Part shown: piece by piece, positions 47,015-55,116 of the stretch
How positions within the stretch are numbered: the first letter of the stretch is position 1
Layout of the letters: the number at the start of each line of letters is the position of its first letter
From: Streptomyces sp. NBC_00094
GTDB taxonomy: Bacteria > Actinomycetota > Actinomycetes > Streptomycetales > Streptomycetaceae
NCBI RefSeq assembly: GCF_026343125.1
Contig: NZ_JAPEMB010000001.1
Coordinates: forward strand, 4,035,501 to 4,099,500
Length of the DNA stretch: 64,000 nt
Direction: 5' to 3'
Notes under the pieces: model-generated
The model's input: only the letters and a program-made list of their open reading frames with translations
Told to the model about the DNA's origin: nothing
Databases searched by the model: none
Translations under genes and position numbers: made by a program

Positions 47015-48523
47015 ATGCCGAGCCTCCAGAAGACGCCCGCGCCGCAGGACCGGCCGCAGGGCCCGCCGGCGGTCATCCCCACCCATCGGGACGAGGTGGC
47101 CGCCGCGGGCAGCGAGCTGATCGGCGGTCCCTTCGGCCGCCGTGCCCTGATCGGCGGTGGTCAGTTCACACCGGTGCGGGTGATCGCCCTCGTGGCCATC
47201 GGGATGTTCGCCCTCGGCATGGTGCAGAAACTGCCCTGCTACAACTGGGCCTGGTTCCGGGGCACCACCTCCCAGTACACCCACGCGTGCTACTCGGACA
47301 TCCCGCACCTCTTCTCGGGGCGGGGCTTCGCCGACGGCCTGGTGCCCTACTTCGACCGGCTGACCGGCGACATACCGTTTCTGGAGTACCCGGTGCTGAC
47401 GGGTCTCTTCATGGAGGTCGCGTCCTGGCTGACGCCCGGCGGCGGCTCCATGGACCACCGCGAGCAGACGTTCTGGATGGTCAACGCGGGCATGCTGATG
47501 GTCTGTGCGGCCGTCCTCGCCGTCTGTGTGGCGCGGACGCACCGCCGACGCCCCTGGGACGGCCTCCTGGTCGCCCTGGCGCCCTCCGTCGCGCTCACCG
47601 CCACGATCAACTGGGACATACTGGCCGTCGCCCTGACCTCCGCCGCGGTCCTGCTGTGGTCACGCGGCCGGCCGCTCGGCTTCGGCATCCTGCTCGGTCT
47701 CGCCACCGCCGCGAAGTTCTACCCGATACTGCTCCTCGTCCCGCTGCTGCTGCTCTGCTGGCGTGCGGGGAAGTGGCGGGAGTACGGGACCGCGGTGCTG
47801 GGCGCGGTCGGCGCGTGGCTGGTCGTGAACCTGCCCGTGATGCTGGCGGCTCCCGAGGGGTGGAAGCAGTTCTACCTCTTCAGCCGCGACCGGAACGTCG
47901 ACTTCGGTTCGGTCTGGCTGCTGGTCAGCCAGCGGGCGGGCGTCTCGATCTCGCCGGAGAAGGCCAATCTGTACGCGCTGATGCTCATGCTCGTGGCGGT
48001 GGTGGCGCTCGGCTTCCTGGCGTTCAACGCTCCCCGCAGGCCCCGCTTCGTCCAGCTGGCCTTCCTGGTCGTCGCCGCGTTCGTCCTGACCAACAAGGTC
48101 TACTCGCCGCAGTACGTGCTCTGGCTCGTGCCGCTCGCGGCGCTCGCCCGGCCGCGCTGGCGCGACTTCCTGATCTGGCAGGCGTGCGAGGTCATGTACT
48201 TCCTGGGCATCTGGATGTACCTGGCGTTCATGAACAGCGGCAACAAGCAGGGACTGCCGGTCGACGGCTACCAGTTCGCGATCGTCCTGCATCTGCTCGG
48301 CACGCTGTACCTGTGCGTCATGGTCGTACGCGACATCCTCATGCCCGAGAAGGACCCGGTCCGGCAGGACGGCTCGGACGACCCCTCGGGGGGCGTCCTG
48401 GACGGCGCGGAGGACGTCTTCGTGACGGGCAGGGCGGCGCACCCGGCCCGGCACGCCGCACCCGCGGCCGAAGGGCCGCGGGTGGAGTGGGGCGCCCCCG
48501 AGGAGCAGAGCTCCCGGGGGTGA
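47015..48523 (+). CDS. GT87/DUF2029-like polytopic membrane protein
   Basis: The 502-residue protein has a cytoplasmic N-terminus of about 50 residues and ten or more membrane helices, with conserved acidic/aromatic motifs typical of the DUF2029/GT-C class: DIPFLEYPVLTG after the first helix, LTATINWDILAVAL and a KFYPILLL segment. GT-C enzymes use polyprenyl-phosphate sugars outside the membrane, so a cell-surface mannosyl- or arabinosyl-like transfer is plausible but unproven. ATG 47015 has a CAGGAT -10-like element 7 nt upstream (leaderless); ATG 47006 and earlier codons are less likely. It follows the PBP and faces the racemase-like gene. Confidence 0.85.
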   Translation: MPSLQKTPAPQDRPQGPPAVIPTHRDEVAAAGSELIGGPFGRRALIGGGQFTPVRVIALVAIGMFALGMVQKLPCYNWAWFRGTTSQYTHACYSDIPHLFSGRGFADGLVPYFDRLTGDIPFLEYPVLTGLFMEVASWLTPGGGSMDHREQTFWMVNAGMLMVCAAVLAVCVARTHRRRPWDGLLVALAPSVALTATINWDILAVALTSAAVLLWSRGRPLGFGILLGLATAAKFYPILLLVPLLLLCWRAGKWREYGTAVLGAVGAWLVVNLPVMLAAPEGWKQFYLFSRDRNVDFGSVWLLVSQRAGVSISPEKANLYALMLMLVAVVALGFLAFNAPRRPRFVQLAFLVVAAFVLTNKVYSPQYVLWLVPLAALARPRWRDFLIWQACEVMYFLGIWMYLAFMNSGNKQGLPVDGYQFAIVLHLLGTLYLCVMVVRDILMPEKDPVRQDGSDDPSGGVLDGAEDVFVTGRAAHPARHAAPAAEGPRVEWGAPEEQSSRG

Positions 48524-48538
48524 GCGGTCTCGGCCGGC

Positions 48539-49570
48539 TCAGCGCTCGACGAGCCGGTCGAACTGCGTCGTGGTGTGGCGCAGGTGCGCCACCAGCTCGT
48601 CGCCCACACGGGGCTCCTGGGCGTCGGAGGGCACGAACAGGATCGACACCTGCATGTGCGGCGGCTCGGCGAACCAGCGCTGCTTGCCCGCCCAGACGAA
48701 GGGCGACAGGTTCCGGTTGACCGTGGCCAGGCCGGCCCGGGCGACGCCCTTGGCGCGCGGCATGACGCCGTGCATCGCCTTGGGGGCCTCCAGGCCCACG
48801 CCGTGCGAGGTGCCGCCGGCGACGACGACGAGCCAGCCGTCCGACGCGGCCTTCTGCTGGCGGTAGCCGAACCGGTCACCCTTGGCGACCCGGGTCACGT
48901 CGAGGACCGCACCCCGGTACTCGGTGGCCTCGTGGTCGCCCAGCCAGAGCCGGGTGCCGATCCGCGCGCGGAACTGGGTCTGCGGGAACTGCTGCTGGAG
49001 CCGGGCCTGCTCCTCGGCCCGCAGGTGGCTCACGAACATGGTGTGCAGCGGCAGCCGGGCGGTCCGCAGCCGGTCCATCCAGCCGATGACCTCCTCGACG
49101 GCGTCGGTGCCGTCCGGACGGTCCAGCGGGAGGTGCAGGGCGAAGCCCTCCAGGCGTACGTCCTCGATGGCGGAGTGGAGCTGGTGGAGCTCCTCCTCAC
49201 GGACGCCGTGCCGCTTCATCGAGCTCATGCACTCGATCACGACGCGGGCGCCCACCAGGGCGTGGACGCCGTCCACGGAGGAGACGGAGCGGATGACCCG
49301 GTCCGGCAGCGGAACCGGTTCCTCACCCCGTCGGAACGGGGTCAGGACCAGCAGGTCACCGCTGAACCAGTCCTTGATCTTCGCGGCTTCGTAGGTGGTG
49401 CCGACCGCGAGCATGTCGGCACCGAACCGGGCGGCCTCGTCGGCGAGGCGCTCGTGCCCGAAGCCGTAGCCGTTGCCCTTGCAGACCGGGATCACACCGG
49501 GGAACTGGTCGATGACGGTCTTCTGGTGCGCGCGCCAGCGAGCGGTGTCGACGTAGAGGGAGAGCGCCAT
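48539..49570 (-). CDS. Alanine racemase-like PLP protein
   Basis: A 343-residue fold-type III PLP protein. The PLP lysine is in VCKGNGYGFG, near the N-terminus, in place of the usual AVVKANAYG of alanine racemase. The C-terminal domain has RGAVLDVTRVAKGDRFGYRQQ, only partly like the racemase catalytic region with its second-base tyrosine. So it may racemise another substrate or be diverged. It is 82 bp downstream of femX on the same strand, which suggests a role in peptidoglycan precursor supply. The ATG 49570 has only a distant AAAGG. Confidence 0.82.
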   Translation of the reverse strand: MALSLYVDTARWRAHQKTVIDQFPGVIPVCKGNGYGFGHERLADEAARFGADMLAVGTTYEAAKIKDWFSGDLLVLTPFRRGEEPVPLPDRVIRSVSSVDGVHALVGARVVIECMSSMKRHGVREEELHQLHSAIEDVRLEGFALHLPLDRPDGTDAVEEVIGWMDRLRTARLPLHTMFVSHLRAEEQARLQQQFPQTQFRARIGTRLWLGDHEATEYRGAVLDVTRVAKGDRFGYRQQKAASDGWLVVVAGGTSHGVGLEAPKAMHGVMPRAKGVARAGLATVNRNLSPFVWAGKQRWFAEPPHMQVSILFVPSDAQEPRVGDELVAHLRHTTTQFDRLVER

Positions 49571-49652
49571 GGCCGGCCCGGAACCTTTCTGGTGGCAGCG
49601 GTGTATCAAAGATATGTACGAGACTACGGAACAGTCACCGGAGCGACGCGGC

Positions 49653-50771
49653 TCAGCGGCGCGACATGTAGATGTCGAGCGCCTTGTGCAGCAGCTTGTT
49701 CAGCGGGAAGTCCCACTCGCCGACGTACTCGACGGCCTCGCCGCCCGTTCCCACCTTGAACTGGATGAGCCCGAAGAGGTGGTCGGTCTCGTCGAGCGAG
49801 TCCGAGATGCCCCGCAGGTCGTAGACGGTCGCGCCCATGGCGTAGGCGTCGCGGAGCATCCGCCACTGCATCGCGTTCGAGGGCCGGACCTCGCGGCCGA
49901 TGTTGTCGGAGGCGCCGTAGGAGTACCAGACGTGCCCGCCGACGACGAGCATGGTCGCGGCGGACAGGTTCACGCCGTTGTGGCGGGCGAAGTAGAGCCG
50001 CATGCGGTTGGGGTCCTCGTTGTTGAGGACGGTCCACATGCGCTGGAAGTACGAGAGCGGGCGCGGCCGGAAGTGGTCACGGACGGCCGTGATCTCGTAG
50101 AGCCGCTGCCACTCGGCCAGGTCCTCGTAGCCGCCCTGGACGACCTCGACACCGGCCTTCTCGGCCTTCTTGATGTTGCGGCGCCACAGCTGGTTGAAGC
50201 CCTTGAGGACGTCGTCGAGCGAGCGGTTCGCGAGCGGGACCTGGAAGACGTACCGCGGCTGGACGTCACCGAAGCCGGCGCCGCCGTCCTCGGCCTGCTG
50301 CCAGCCCATCTTCCGCAGCCGGTCCGCCACTTCGAAGGCACGCGGCTCGATGTGGGTGGCCTCGACGTCCTTGAGGCGCTTGACGTCCGGGTCCTGGATA
50401 CCGGACTTGATGGCGGCCGAGTCCCAGCGGCGGATGACGACCGGCGGGCCCATCTTCACCGAGAACGCGCCCTGCTGCTTGAGGTGCGCCAGCATCGGCT
50501 GCAGCCAGTCGTCGAGGTTCGGCGCGTGCCAGTTGATGACCGGGCCCTCGGGCAGGTAGGCGAGGTAGCGCTTGATCTTCGGAAGCTGGCGGTAGAGCAC
50601 CAGGCCGGCACCGACGAGCTCACCGTTCTTGTCGAACCAACCCAGGTTCTCCGAGCGCCACTCGGTCTTCACATCAGCCCACGCCGGGACCTGGCAGTGG
50701 CTCGCGGCGGGCTGGCTCTGGATGAATCCCAGATGCTGCTCGCGGCTGATGGTCCTCAGGGTCAGGCTCAT
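49653..50771 (-). CDS. femX: FemX-type peptidyltransferase (lipid II amino-acid ligase)
   Basis: The 372-residue protein has two GNAT-like domains of the FemABX family separated by a helical part; conserved segments are SHCQVPAWADVK at the N-terminus, NQLWRRNIKKAEKAGVEV in the middle and VYDLRGI near the end. It lacks the long coiled coil of staphylococcal FemA. In Streptomyces FemX adds the first glycine to the LL-diaminopimelate of lipid II (established), which class A PBPs then cross-link. It precedes the racemase-like gene. Confidence 0.95.
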   Translation of the reverse strand: MSLTLRTISREQHLGFIQSQPAASHCQVPAWADVKTEWRSENLGWFDKNGELVGAGLVLYRQLPKIKRYLAYLPEGPVINWHAPNLDDWLQPMLAHLKQQGAFSVKMGPPVVIRRWDSAAIKSGIQDPDVKRLKDVEATHIEPRAFEVADRLRKMGWQQAEDGGAGFGDVQPRYVFQVPLANRSLDDVLKGFNQLWRRNIKKAEKAGVEVVQGGYEDLAEWQRLYEITAVRDHFRPRPLSYFQRMWTVLNNEDPNRMRLYFARHNGVNLSAATMLVVGGHVWYSYGASDNIGREVRPSNAMQWRMLRDAYAMGATVYDLRGISDSLDETDHLFGLIQFKVGTGGEAVEYVGEWDFPLNKLLHKALDIYMSRR

Positions 50772-50912
50772 GCGGGGCGCTCCTCGGCAGGTGTGTCCCC
50801 ATCGGTCAGGGGCTCCGGCTCTCGCGCCGAAGCCTACTGTGACCGGGGAGCGCCCCGACTGGGCGTGTACGCCCTGACGTGCCGCTGGGCCCGCCCTGAC
50901 GTGCCGCCGGGC

Positions 50913-51230
50913 TCAGCCGCTGATGACGCCCCCGAAGAGACCGCCGTGTGCCATGCCGAGGTAGAAGCCCAGCGCCGCCGCCCCGAGTCCGACGACCAGG
51001 GCGAAACGCTCGCGGGTCGTCACGGAGATGAACTGTCCGTAGGCCCCGGTCAGGATGCCGATCAGCCCCGCCCACGAACTCAGCAGATGGAGGCTGTGGA
51101 ACTGGGCGGTGACGAAGGCGAGGACTCCCAGCACCAGCGTCACGCCGACGAGCGTGTCCTGGAGCGGGTGTGGCTTGCCGTCGGTCGCGAAGAGGGAGTG
51201 GCCGGGGTCGGGTCGCATTGCCTGTGCCAT
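50913..51230 (-). CDS. Small membrane protein of unknown function
   Basis: A 105-residue protein with a short polar N-terminus (MAQAMRPDPGHS) and three hydrophobic helices at about 28-45, 50-70 and 76-98. I recognise no family motif. ATG 51230 is preferred because AGGAGGTG (complement of 51237-51244) precedes it. Divergent from rpsF. Confidence 0.7.
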   Translation of the reverse strand: MAQAMRPDPGHSLFATDGKPHPLQDTLVGVTLVLGVLAFVTAQFHSLHLLSSWAGLIGILTGAYGQFISVTTRERFALVVGLGAAALGFYLGMAHGGLFGGVISG

Positions 51231-51517
51231 GAGGGCACCTCCTGGCGTGCCTGCCGGACGGCGGCGCATCTTAGCGCCGCCGACATCCGATGTGTACAGA
51301 TTGCGTCCCCTCACCGCTGAATTTCAACCGCAGGCCGATGTGCGGGTACTCTGTACGGTCTGCACCGGTGTCTGCCCAGGTCCGTCCTGGATCTCGACCG
51401 TGCCCGCTCGCTCGTCGAGGGGGAACTGTCAGTGGCGGCGGATACCGTTGTTACGCATCACGACCCTCCTGCCACGGAACGACCGTGGCCGCTGAGTCCA
51501 AAGGAGGTGGGTTCCAC
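51231..51517 (+). promoter_or_regulatory. rpsF operon promoter and leader
   Basis: A -35-like TTCAAC (51323-51328) and -10-like TACTCT (51347-51352) with an 18-bp spacer would give a leader of about 160 nt. It holds a hairpin GCCACGG / CCGTGGC (51471-51477, 51483-51489) just before the very strong AAAGGAGGTGG ribosome site. Another perfect 8-bp hairpin (51260-51267, 51274-51281) is near the left end. Many bacteria use such leaders for S6:S18 feedback; I cannot confirm the exact motif here. Confidence 0.5.
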
Positions 51518-51808
51518 ATGCGTCACTACGAGGTGATGGTCATCCTCGACCCCGATCTGGAGGAGCGCGCTGTCGCCCCCCTGATCGAGAACTTCCTCTC
51601 CGTCGTCCGTGAGGGCAACGGAAAGGTCGAGAAGGTCGACACCTGGGGCCGTCGTCGTCTCTCGTACGAGATCAAGAAGAAGCCCGAGGGCATCTACTCG
51701 GTCATCGACCTGCAGGCCGAGCCTGCGGTCGTCAAGGAGCTCGACCGCCAGATGAACCTGAACGAGTCGGTCCTCCGGACCAAGGTCCTCCGTCCCGAGA
51801 CCCACTGA
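51518..51808 (+). CDS. rpsF: 30S ribosomal protein S6
   Basis: The 96-residue product is S6 in full ([32 protein letters not shown]). It binds the platform of the small subunit with S18, encoded in the same operon. AAAGGAGGTGG at 51500-51510 fixes the ATG. First gene of rpsF-ssb-rpsR-rplI. Confidence 0.98.
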   Translation: MRHYEVMVILDPDLEERAVAPLIENFLSVVREGNGKVEKVDTWGRRRLSYEIKKKPEGIYSVIDLQAEPAVVKELDRQMNLNESVLRTKVLRPETH

Positions 51809-51881
51809 GCATCTAGCTCAGAGGTCATCGGGTTCGAGTAGCTACAAGCAGCCAGAAGCAATCCCGCCGAGAGGTTCCCCC

Positions 51882-52481
51882 ATGGCAGGCGAGACCGTCA
51901 TCACGGTCGTCGGCAATCTTGTCGACGACCCCGAGCTGCGCTTCACCCCGTCCGGTGCGGCGGTCGCGAAGTTCCGTATCGCGTCCACCCCCCGCACCTT
52001 CGACCGTCAGACCAACGAGTGGAAGGACGGCGAGAGCCTCTTCCTCACCTGCTCGGTCTGGCGTCAGGCGGCGGAGAACGTCGCCGAGTCGCTTCAGCGA
52101 GGCATGCGCGTCGTCGTGCAGGGCCGACTGAAGCAGCGGTCCTACGAGGACCGTGAGGGCGTCAAGCGCACGGTCTACGAGCTGGACGTCGAGGAAGTCG
52201 GCCCCAGCCTCAAGAACGCCACGGCCAAGGTCACCAAGACCACTGGTCGCGGTGGTCAGGGCGGCTATGGCGGCGGCGGTGGTGGCCAGCAGCAGGGCGG
52301 CGGTAGCTGGGGTGGAAACTCCGGCGGCGCTCCGCAGGGTGGTGGCGGTGCTCCCGCCGACGACCCGTGGGCGACCGGTGCACCTGCGGGCGGCTCCGGC
52401 GGCCAGCAGGGCGGCGGAAGCAGCGGCGGCAGCTGGGGTGGAAACTCCGGCGGTGGCTACTCGGACGAGCCTCCCTTCTAG
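51882..52481 (+). CDS. ssb: Single-stranded DNA-binding protein
   Basis: The 199-residue protein has an OB-fold at 1 to about 112 ([37 protein letters not shown]), a Gly/Gln-rich flexible linker of about 75 residues, and the acidic partner-binding tip SDEPPF. It covers single-stranded DNA at forks. Its place between rpsF and rpsR is usual. Confidence 0.98.
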   Translation: MAGETVITVVGNLVDDPELRFTPSGAAVAKFRIASTPRTFDRQTNEWKDGESLFLTCSVWRQAAENVAESLQRGMRVVVQGRLKQRSYEDREGVKRTVYELDVEEVGPSLKNATAKVTKTTGRGGQGGYGGGGGGQQQGGGSWGGNSGGAPQGGGGAPADDPWATGAPAGGSGGQQGGGSSGGSWGGNSGGGYSDEPPF

Positions 52482-52539
52482 GGCACACGCCCTCGAAGCA
52501 GCTCGTACCCATACTTCTTGATCACACAGGAGAAACACC

Positions 52540-52776
52540 ATGGCGAAGCCGCCTGTGCGCAAGCCTAAGAAGAAGGTCTGCGCGTTCTGCAAGGACAAGA
52601 CCCAGTACGTGGACTACAAGGACACGAACATGCTGCGGAAGTTCATTTCCGACCGTGGCAAGATCCGTGCCCGCCGCGTGACCGGCAACTGCACGCAGCA
52701 CCAGCGTGACGTCGCCACGGCCGTCAAGAACAGCCGTGAGATGGCGCTGCTGCCCTACACGTCCACCGCGCGATAA
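52540..52776 (+). CDS. rpsR: 30S ribosomal protein S18 (cysteine-containing form)
   Basis: The 78-residue basic protein is S18 over its whole length. It carries CAFC (Cys14, Cys17) and a later NCTQHQ (Cys and His), a potential zinc-binding set. Streptomyces often have a second, cysteine-free S18 elsewhere that is used when zinc is scarce; this copy would be the zinc-replete form (inference). AGGAG precedes the ATG. Confidence 0.97.
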   Translation: MAKPPVRKPKKKVCAFCKDKTQYVDYKDTNMLRKFISDRGKIRARRVTGNCTQHQRDVATAVKNSREMALLPYTSTAR

Positions 52777-52794
52777 GGAAAGGGTGACCGAAAA

Positions 52795-53241
52795 ATGAAG
52801 ATCATCCTGACCCACGAGGTCTCTGGCCTCGGCACCGCCGGCGACGTCGTCGACGTCAAGGACGGCTACGCTCGCAACTACCTGGTCCCGCGTGGTTTCG
52901 CGATCCGCTGGACCAAGGGTGGCGAGAAGGACGTGGCGCAGATCCGCCGCGCCCGCAAGATCCACGAGATCGCGACCATCGAGCAGGCCAACGAGATCAA
53001 GGCCCGCCTCGAGGGTACGAAGGTTCGCCTGGCCGTTCGCTCCGGCGACGCCGGCCGTCTCTTCGGCTCCGTGACCCCGGCCGACATCGCCTCGGCGATC
53101 AAGACCGCGGGTGGCCCCGACGTCGACAAGCGTCGCGTCGAGCTCGGTTCGCCGATCAAGACCCTGGGCTCGCACCAGGTGTCCGTGCGTCTGCACCCCG
53201 AGGTTGCCGCGAAGCTCGGCGTCGAGGTCGTCGCCGCGTAA
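52795..53241 (+). CDS. rplI: 50S ribosomal protein L9
   Basis: The 148-residue protein has the N-terminal L9 domain ([30 protein letters not shown] in part), the long connecting helix and the C-terminal rRNA-binding domain. It holds the L1 region of 23S rRNA and limits frameshifting. Start 18 bp after rpsR; a strong terminator ends the operon. Confidence 0.98.
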   Translation: MKIILTHEVSGLGTAGDVVDVKDGYARNYLVPRGFAIRWTKGGEKDVAQIRRARKIHEIATIEQANEIKARLEGTKVRLAVRSGDAGRLFGSVTPADIASAIKTAGGPDVDKRRVELGSPIKTLGSHQVSVRLHPEVAAKLGVEVVAA

Positions 53242-53273
53242 CGCTGCCCTTGGCAGTCTGCGCTCAGCAGTGA

Positions 53274-53307
53274 GGAAGGGCCGCACCCCTCGGGGTGCGG
53301 CCCTTCC
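53274..53307. terminator. Terminator after rplI
   Basis: Perfect 16-bp arms (53274-53289, 53292-53307) around a 2-nt loop between convergent rplI and the MATE gene. Confidence 0.9.
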
Positions 53308-53337
53308 GCCGTTCCGTCCTCCGCCGGCCCTTCCGCC

Positions 53338-53351
53338 GTTTCACGTGGAAC
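53338..53351. other. parS: parS-like site 7
   Basis: GTTTCACGTGGAAC differs from the consensus at one base and is a known natural Streptomyces variant. It lies between the rplI terminator and the MATE stop. Confidence 0.85.
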
Positions 53352-53353
53352 CG

Positions 53354-54691
53354 TCAGCGTGTGGCGCCCGTGACGATCCAGCGGCCGGAGCGCGCGCGGA
53401 GCCAGAGCGTCGCCATCCGGACCGTCATCATCAGGGTCATCGCCCACCAGAGGGCGGTCAGTCCGCCGCCGAGTACCGGAACGAGCAGGGCGACCGGGGC
53501 GAAGACCACCAGCGTCAGCAGCATGGCCCAGGCCAGATAGGGGCCGTCGCCCGCACCCATGAGGACACCGTCGAGGACGAAGACGACCCCGGAGATCGGC
53601 TGCGAGAGCGCGACCACGAGCAGGGCGGGCAGCAGGGTGTCCTGGACGGTGGCGTCGCTGGTGAAGAGTGGGATGAAGAGGGGGCGGGCGCCGATGAGGA
53701 GGGCGCCGAGCACCACACCGGAGAGCACGCCCCACTGGACCATGCGGCGGCAGACCTGGCGGGCGCCGTCGGCATCGTTCGCGCCGAGATAGCGGCCGAT
53801 GATGGCCTGGCCCGCGATGGCGATCGCGTCGAGGGCGAAGGCCATCAGGCTCCACAGCGACAGGATGATCTGGTGGGCGGCGACCTCGGCGTCACCCATT
53901 CGGGCCGCGACGGCGGTGGCGATCATGAGGACCGCGCGGAGCGAGAGCGTACGGACCAGGAGGGGGGCGCCTGCCTGGGCGGAGGCGCGGATGCCGGCCG
54001 GATCCGGGCGGAGAGAGGCGCCGTGGCGCCGGGCGCCTCGTACGACCACGACCAGGTAGGCGGCGGCCATGCCGCACTGCGCGATGACCGTGCCCCAGGC
54101 CGAGCCCGCGATCCCCAGCCCGGCGCCGTAGACCAGTCCGAGGTTGAGCGCCCCGTTGACCGTGAAGCCGCCGATGGCCACGTAGAGCGGTGTACGGGTG
54201 TCCTGGAGGCCGCGCAGGACACCGGTGGCGGCCAGGACGACCAGCATGGCGGGGATGCCGAGGCTGGAGATCCGCAGATAGGTGACGGCGTAGGGAGCGG
54301 CGGTGTCGGAGGCGCCGAAGAGGTCGACGAGCCAGGGCGCCGTGGGCAGGGTGAGGGCGACGACGGCGGCGCCGAGGAGGAGGGCGAGCCAGATGCCGTC
54401 CATGCCCTGGCGGATCGCGGCCTGGAGGTCGCCCGCGCCGACGCGCCGGGCGACGGCAGCCGTGGTCGCATAGGCGAGGAAGACGAAGACGCTGACGGCG
54501 GTGGACAGCAGTGCGGCGGCGATCGCGAGACCCGCGAGTTGGGGGGTGCCGAGGTGGCCGACGATGGCACTGTCGACGATGAGGAAGAGCGGCTCGGCGA
54601 CGAGGGCACCGAAGGCCGGCAGGGCGAGGGAGACGATCTCGCGGTCGTGCTGTCGGCGGACGGCCTTGGAGCTCGCGGGGGCCTGGGTCAT
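53354..54691 (-). CDS. MATE-family efflux transporter
   Basis: A 445-residue protein with twelve predicted membrane helices and MatE repeats: the first opens ALPAFGALVAEPLFLIVDSAIVGHLG, with the conserved Asp, and the second repeat opens near AQAGAPLLVRTLSLRA. It is of the DinF-like branch, exporting cationic or toxic compounds with Na+ or H+. ATG 54691 is preceded by TAGATT at 7 nt, so it is likely leaderless. Conserved neighbour of rplI and dnaB in Streptomyces. Confidence 0.93.
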   Translation of the reverse strand: MTQAPASSKAVRRQHDREIVSLALPAFGALVAEPLFLIVDSAIVGHLGTPQLAGLAIAAALLSTAVSVFVFLAYATTAAVARRVGAGDLQAAIRQGMDGIWLALLLGAAVVALTLPTAPWLVDLFGASDTAAPYAVTYLRISSLGIPAMLVVLAATGVLRGLQDTRTPLYVAIGGFTVNGALNLGLVYGAGLGIAGSAWGTVIAQCGMAAAYLVVVVRGARRHGASLRPDPAGIRASAQAGAPLLVRTLSLRAVLMIATAVAARMGDAEVAAHQIILSLWSLMAFALDAIAIAGQAIIGRYLGANDADGARQVCRRMVQWGVLSGVVLGALLIGARPLFIPLFTSDATVQDTLLPALLVVALSQPISGVVFVLDGVLMGAGDGPYLAWAMLLTLVVFAPVALLVPVLGGGLTALWWAMTLMMTVRMATLWLRARSGRWIVTGATR

Positions 54692-55116
54692 GGGGGTCAA
54701 TCTAATCTTCCACAGGTAAGAGATGCAATGCACTAGAGGCTATTACTTGTGGATGGCGCGGGGCTTCGGGTGTGGGCCGTTTGTTCTGATCTTGGGCCGG
54801 GTGGAAAAGTTTTTCTCCCCCACAGGTCATCGATGGGAAAGATGCAGGTCAGGTGGGTGGGGGGCGGGGGTCTATGAGTTTGTCCACATGACTGTCCCCC
54901 GGTCCGTGCACAGGATCCGGGGAGTTCTCCACAGCATCTGGCCCTTCATCCACAGGCCCTGTGGATAACCAGATTGGCTGACGCTCCCCGCGGGCCTACC
55001 GTGGACCGGCGCCCGACGTGCCAGCGGCGGTCGCGAAGCCACTTGTTGATGAAGGCCGTGGCGTAGGAAAGAGTGGCACGGCGAGGTCCGCGGAGCGGAC
55101 GGGAGGAGGTGGCTCG
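54692..55116. promoter_or_regulatory. DnaA-box cluster upstream of dnaB
   Basis: This 425-bp gap has no gene. Between 54880 and 54968 four 9-mers match the Streptomyces DnaA-box consensus exactly: TTGTCCACA (54880-54888), TTCTCCACA (54925-54933), TCATCCACA (54946-54954) and, inverted, TGTGGATAA (54960-54968). The last two are 5 bp apart. This is the tightest set of consensus boxes in the window, including oriC. A role in DnaA titration or dnaB control is inferred. Confidence 0.75.

Noticed and set aside
43868-47542. 1224-codon minus-strand frame opposite the PBP gene
   Set aside because: Antisense shadow of a gene with all catalytic motifs; Arg/Gly/Val-rich low-complexity product.
53354-54733. 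Upstream start for the MATE gene at 54733
   Set aside because: The extra codons overlap the promoter-like TAGATT, and the conserved sequence begins after ATG 54691.
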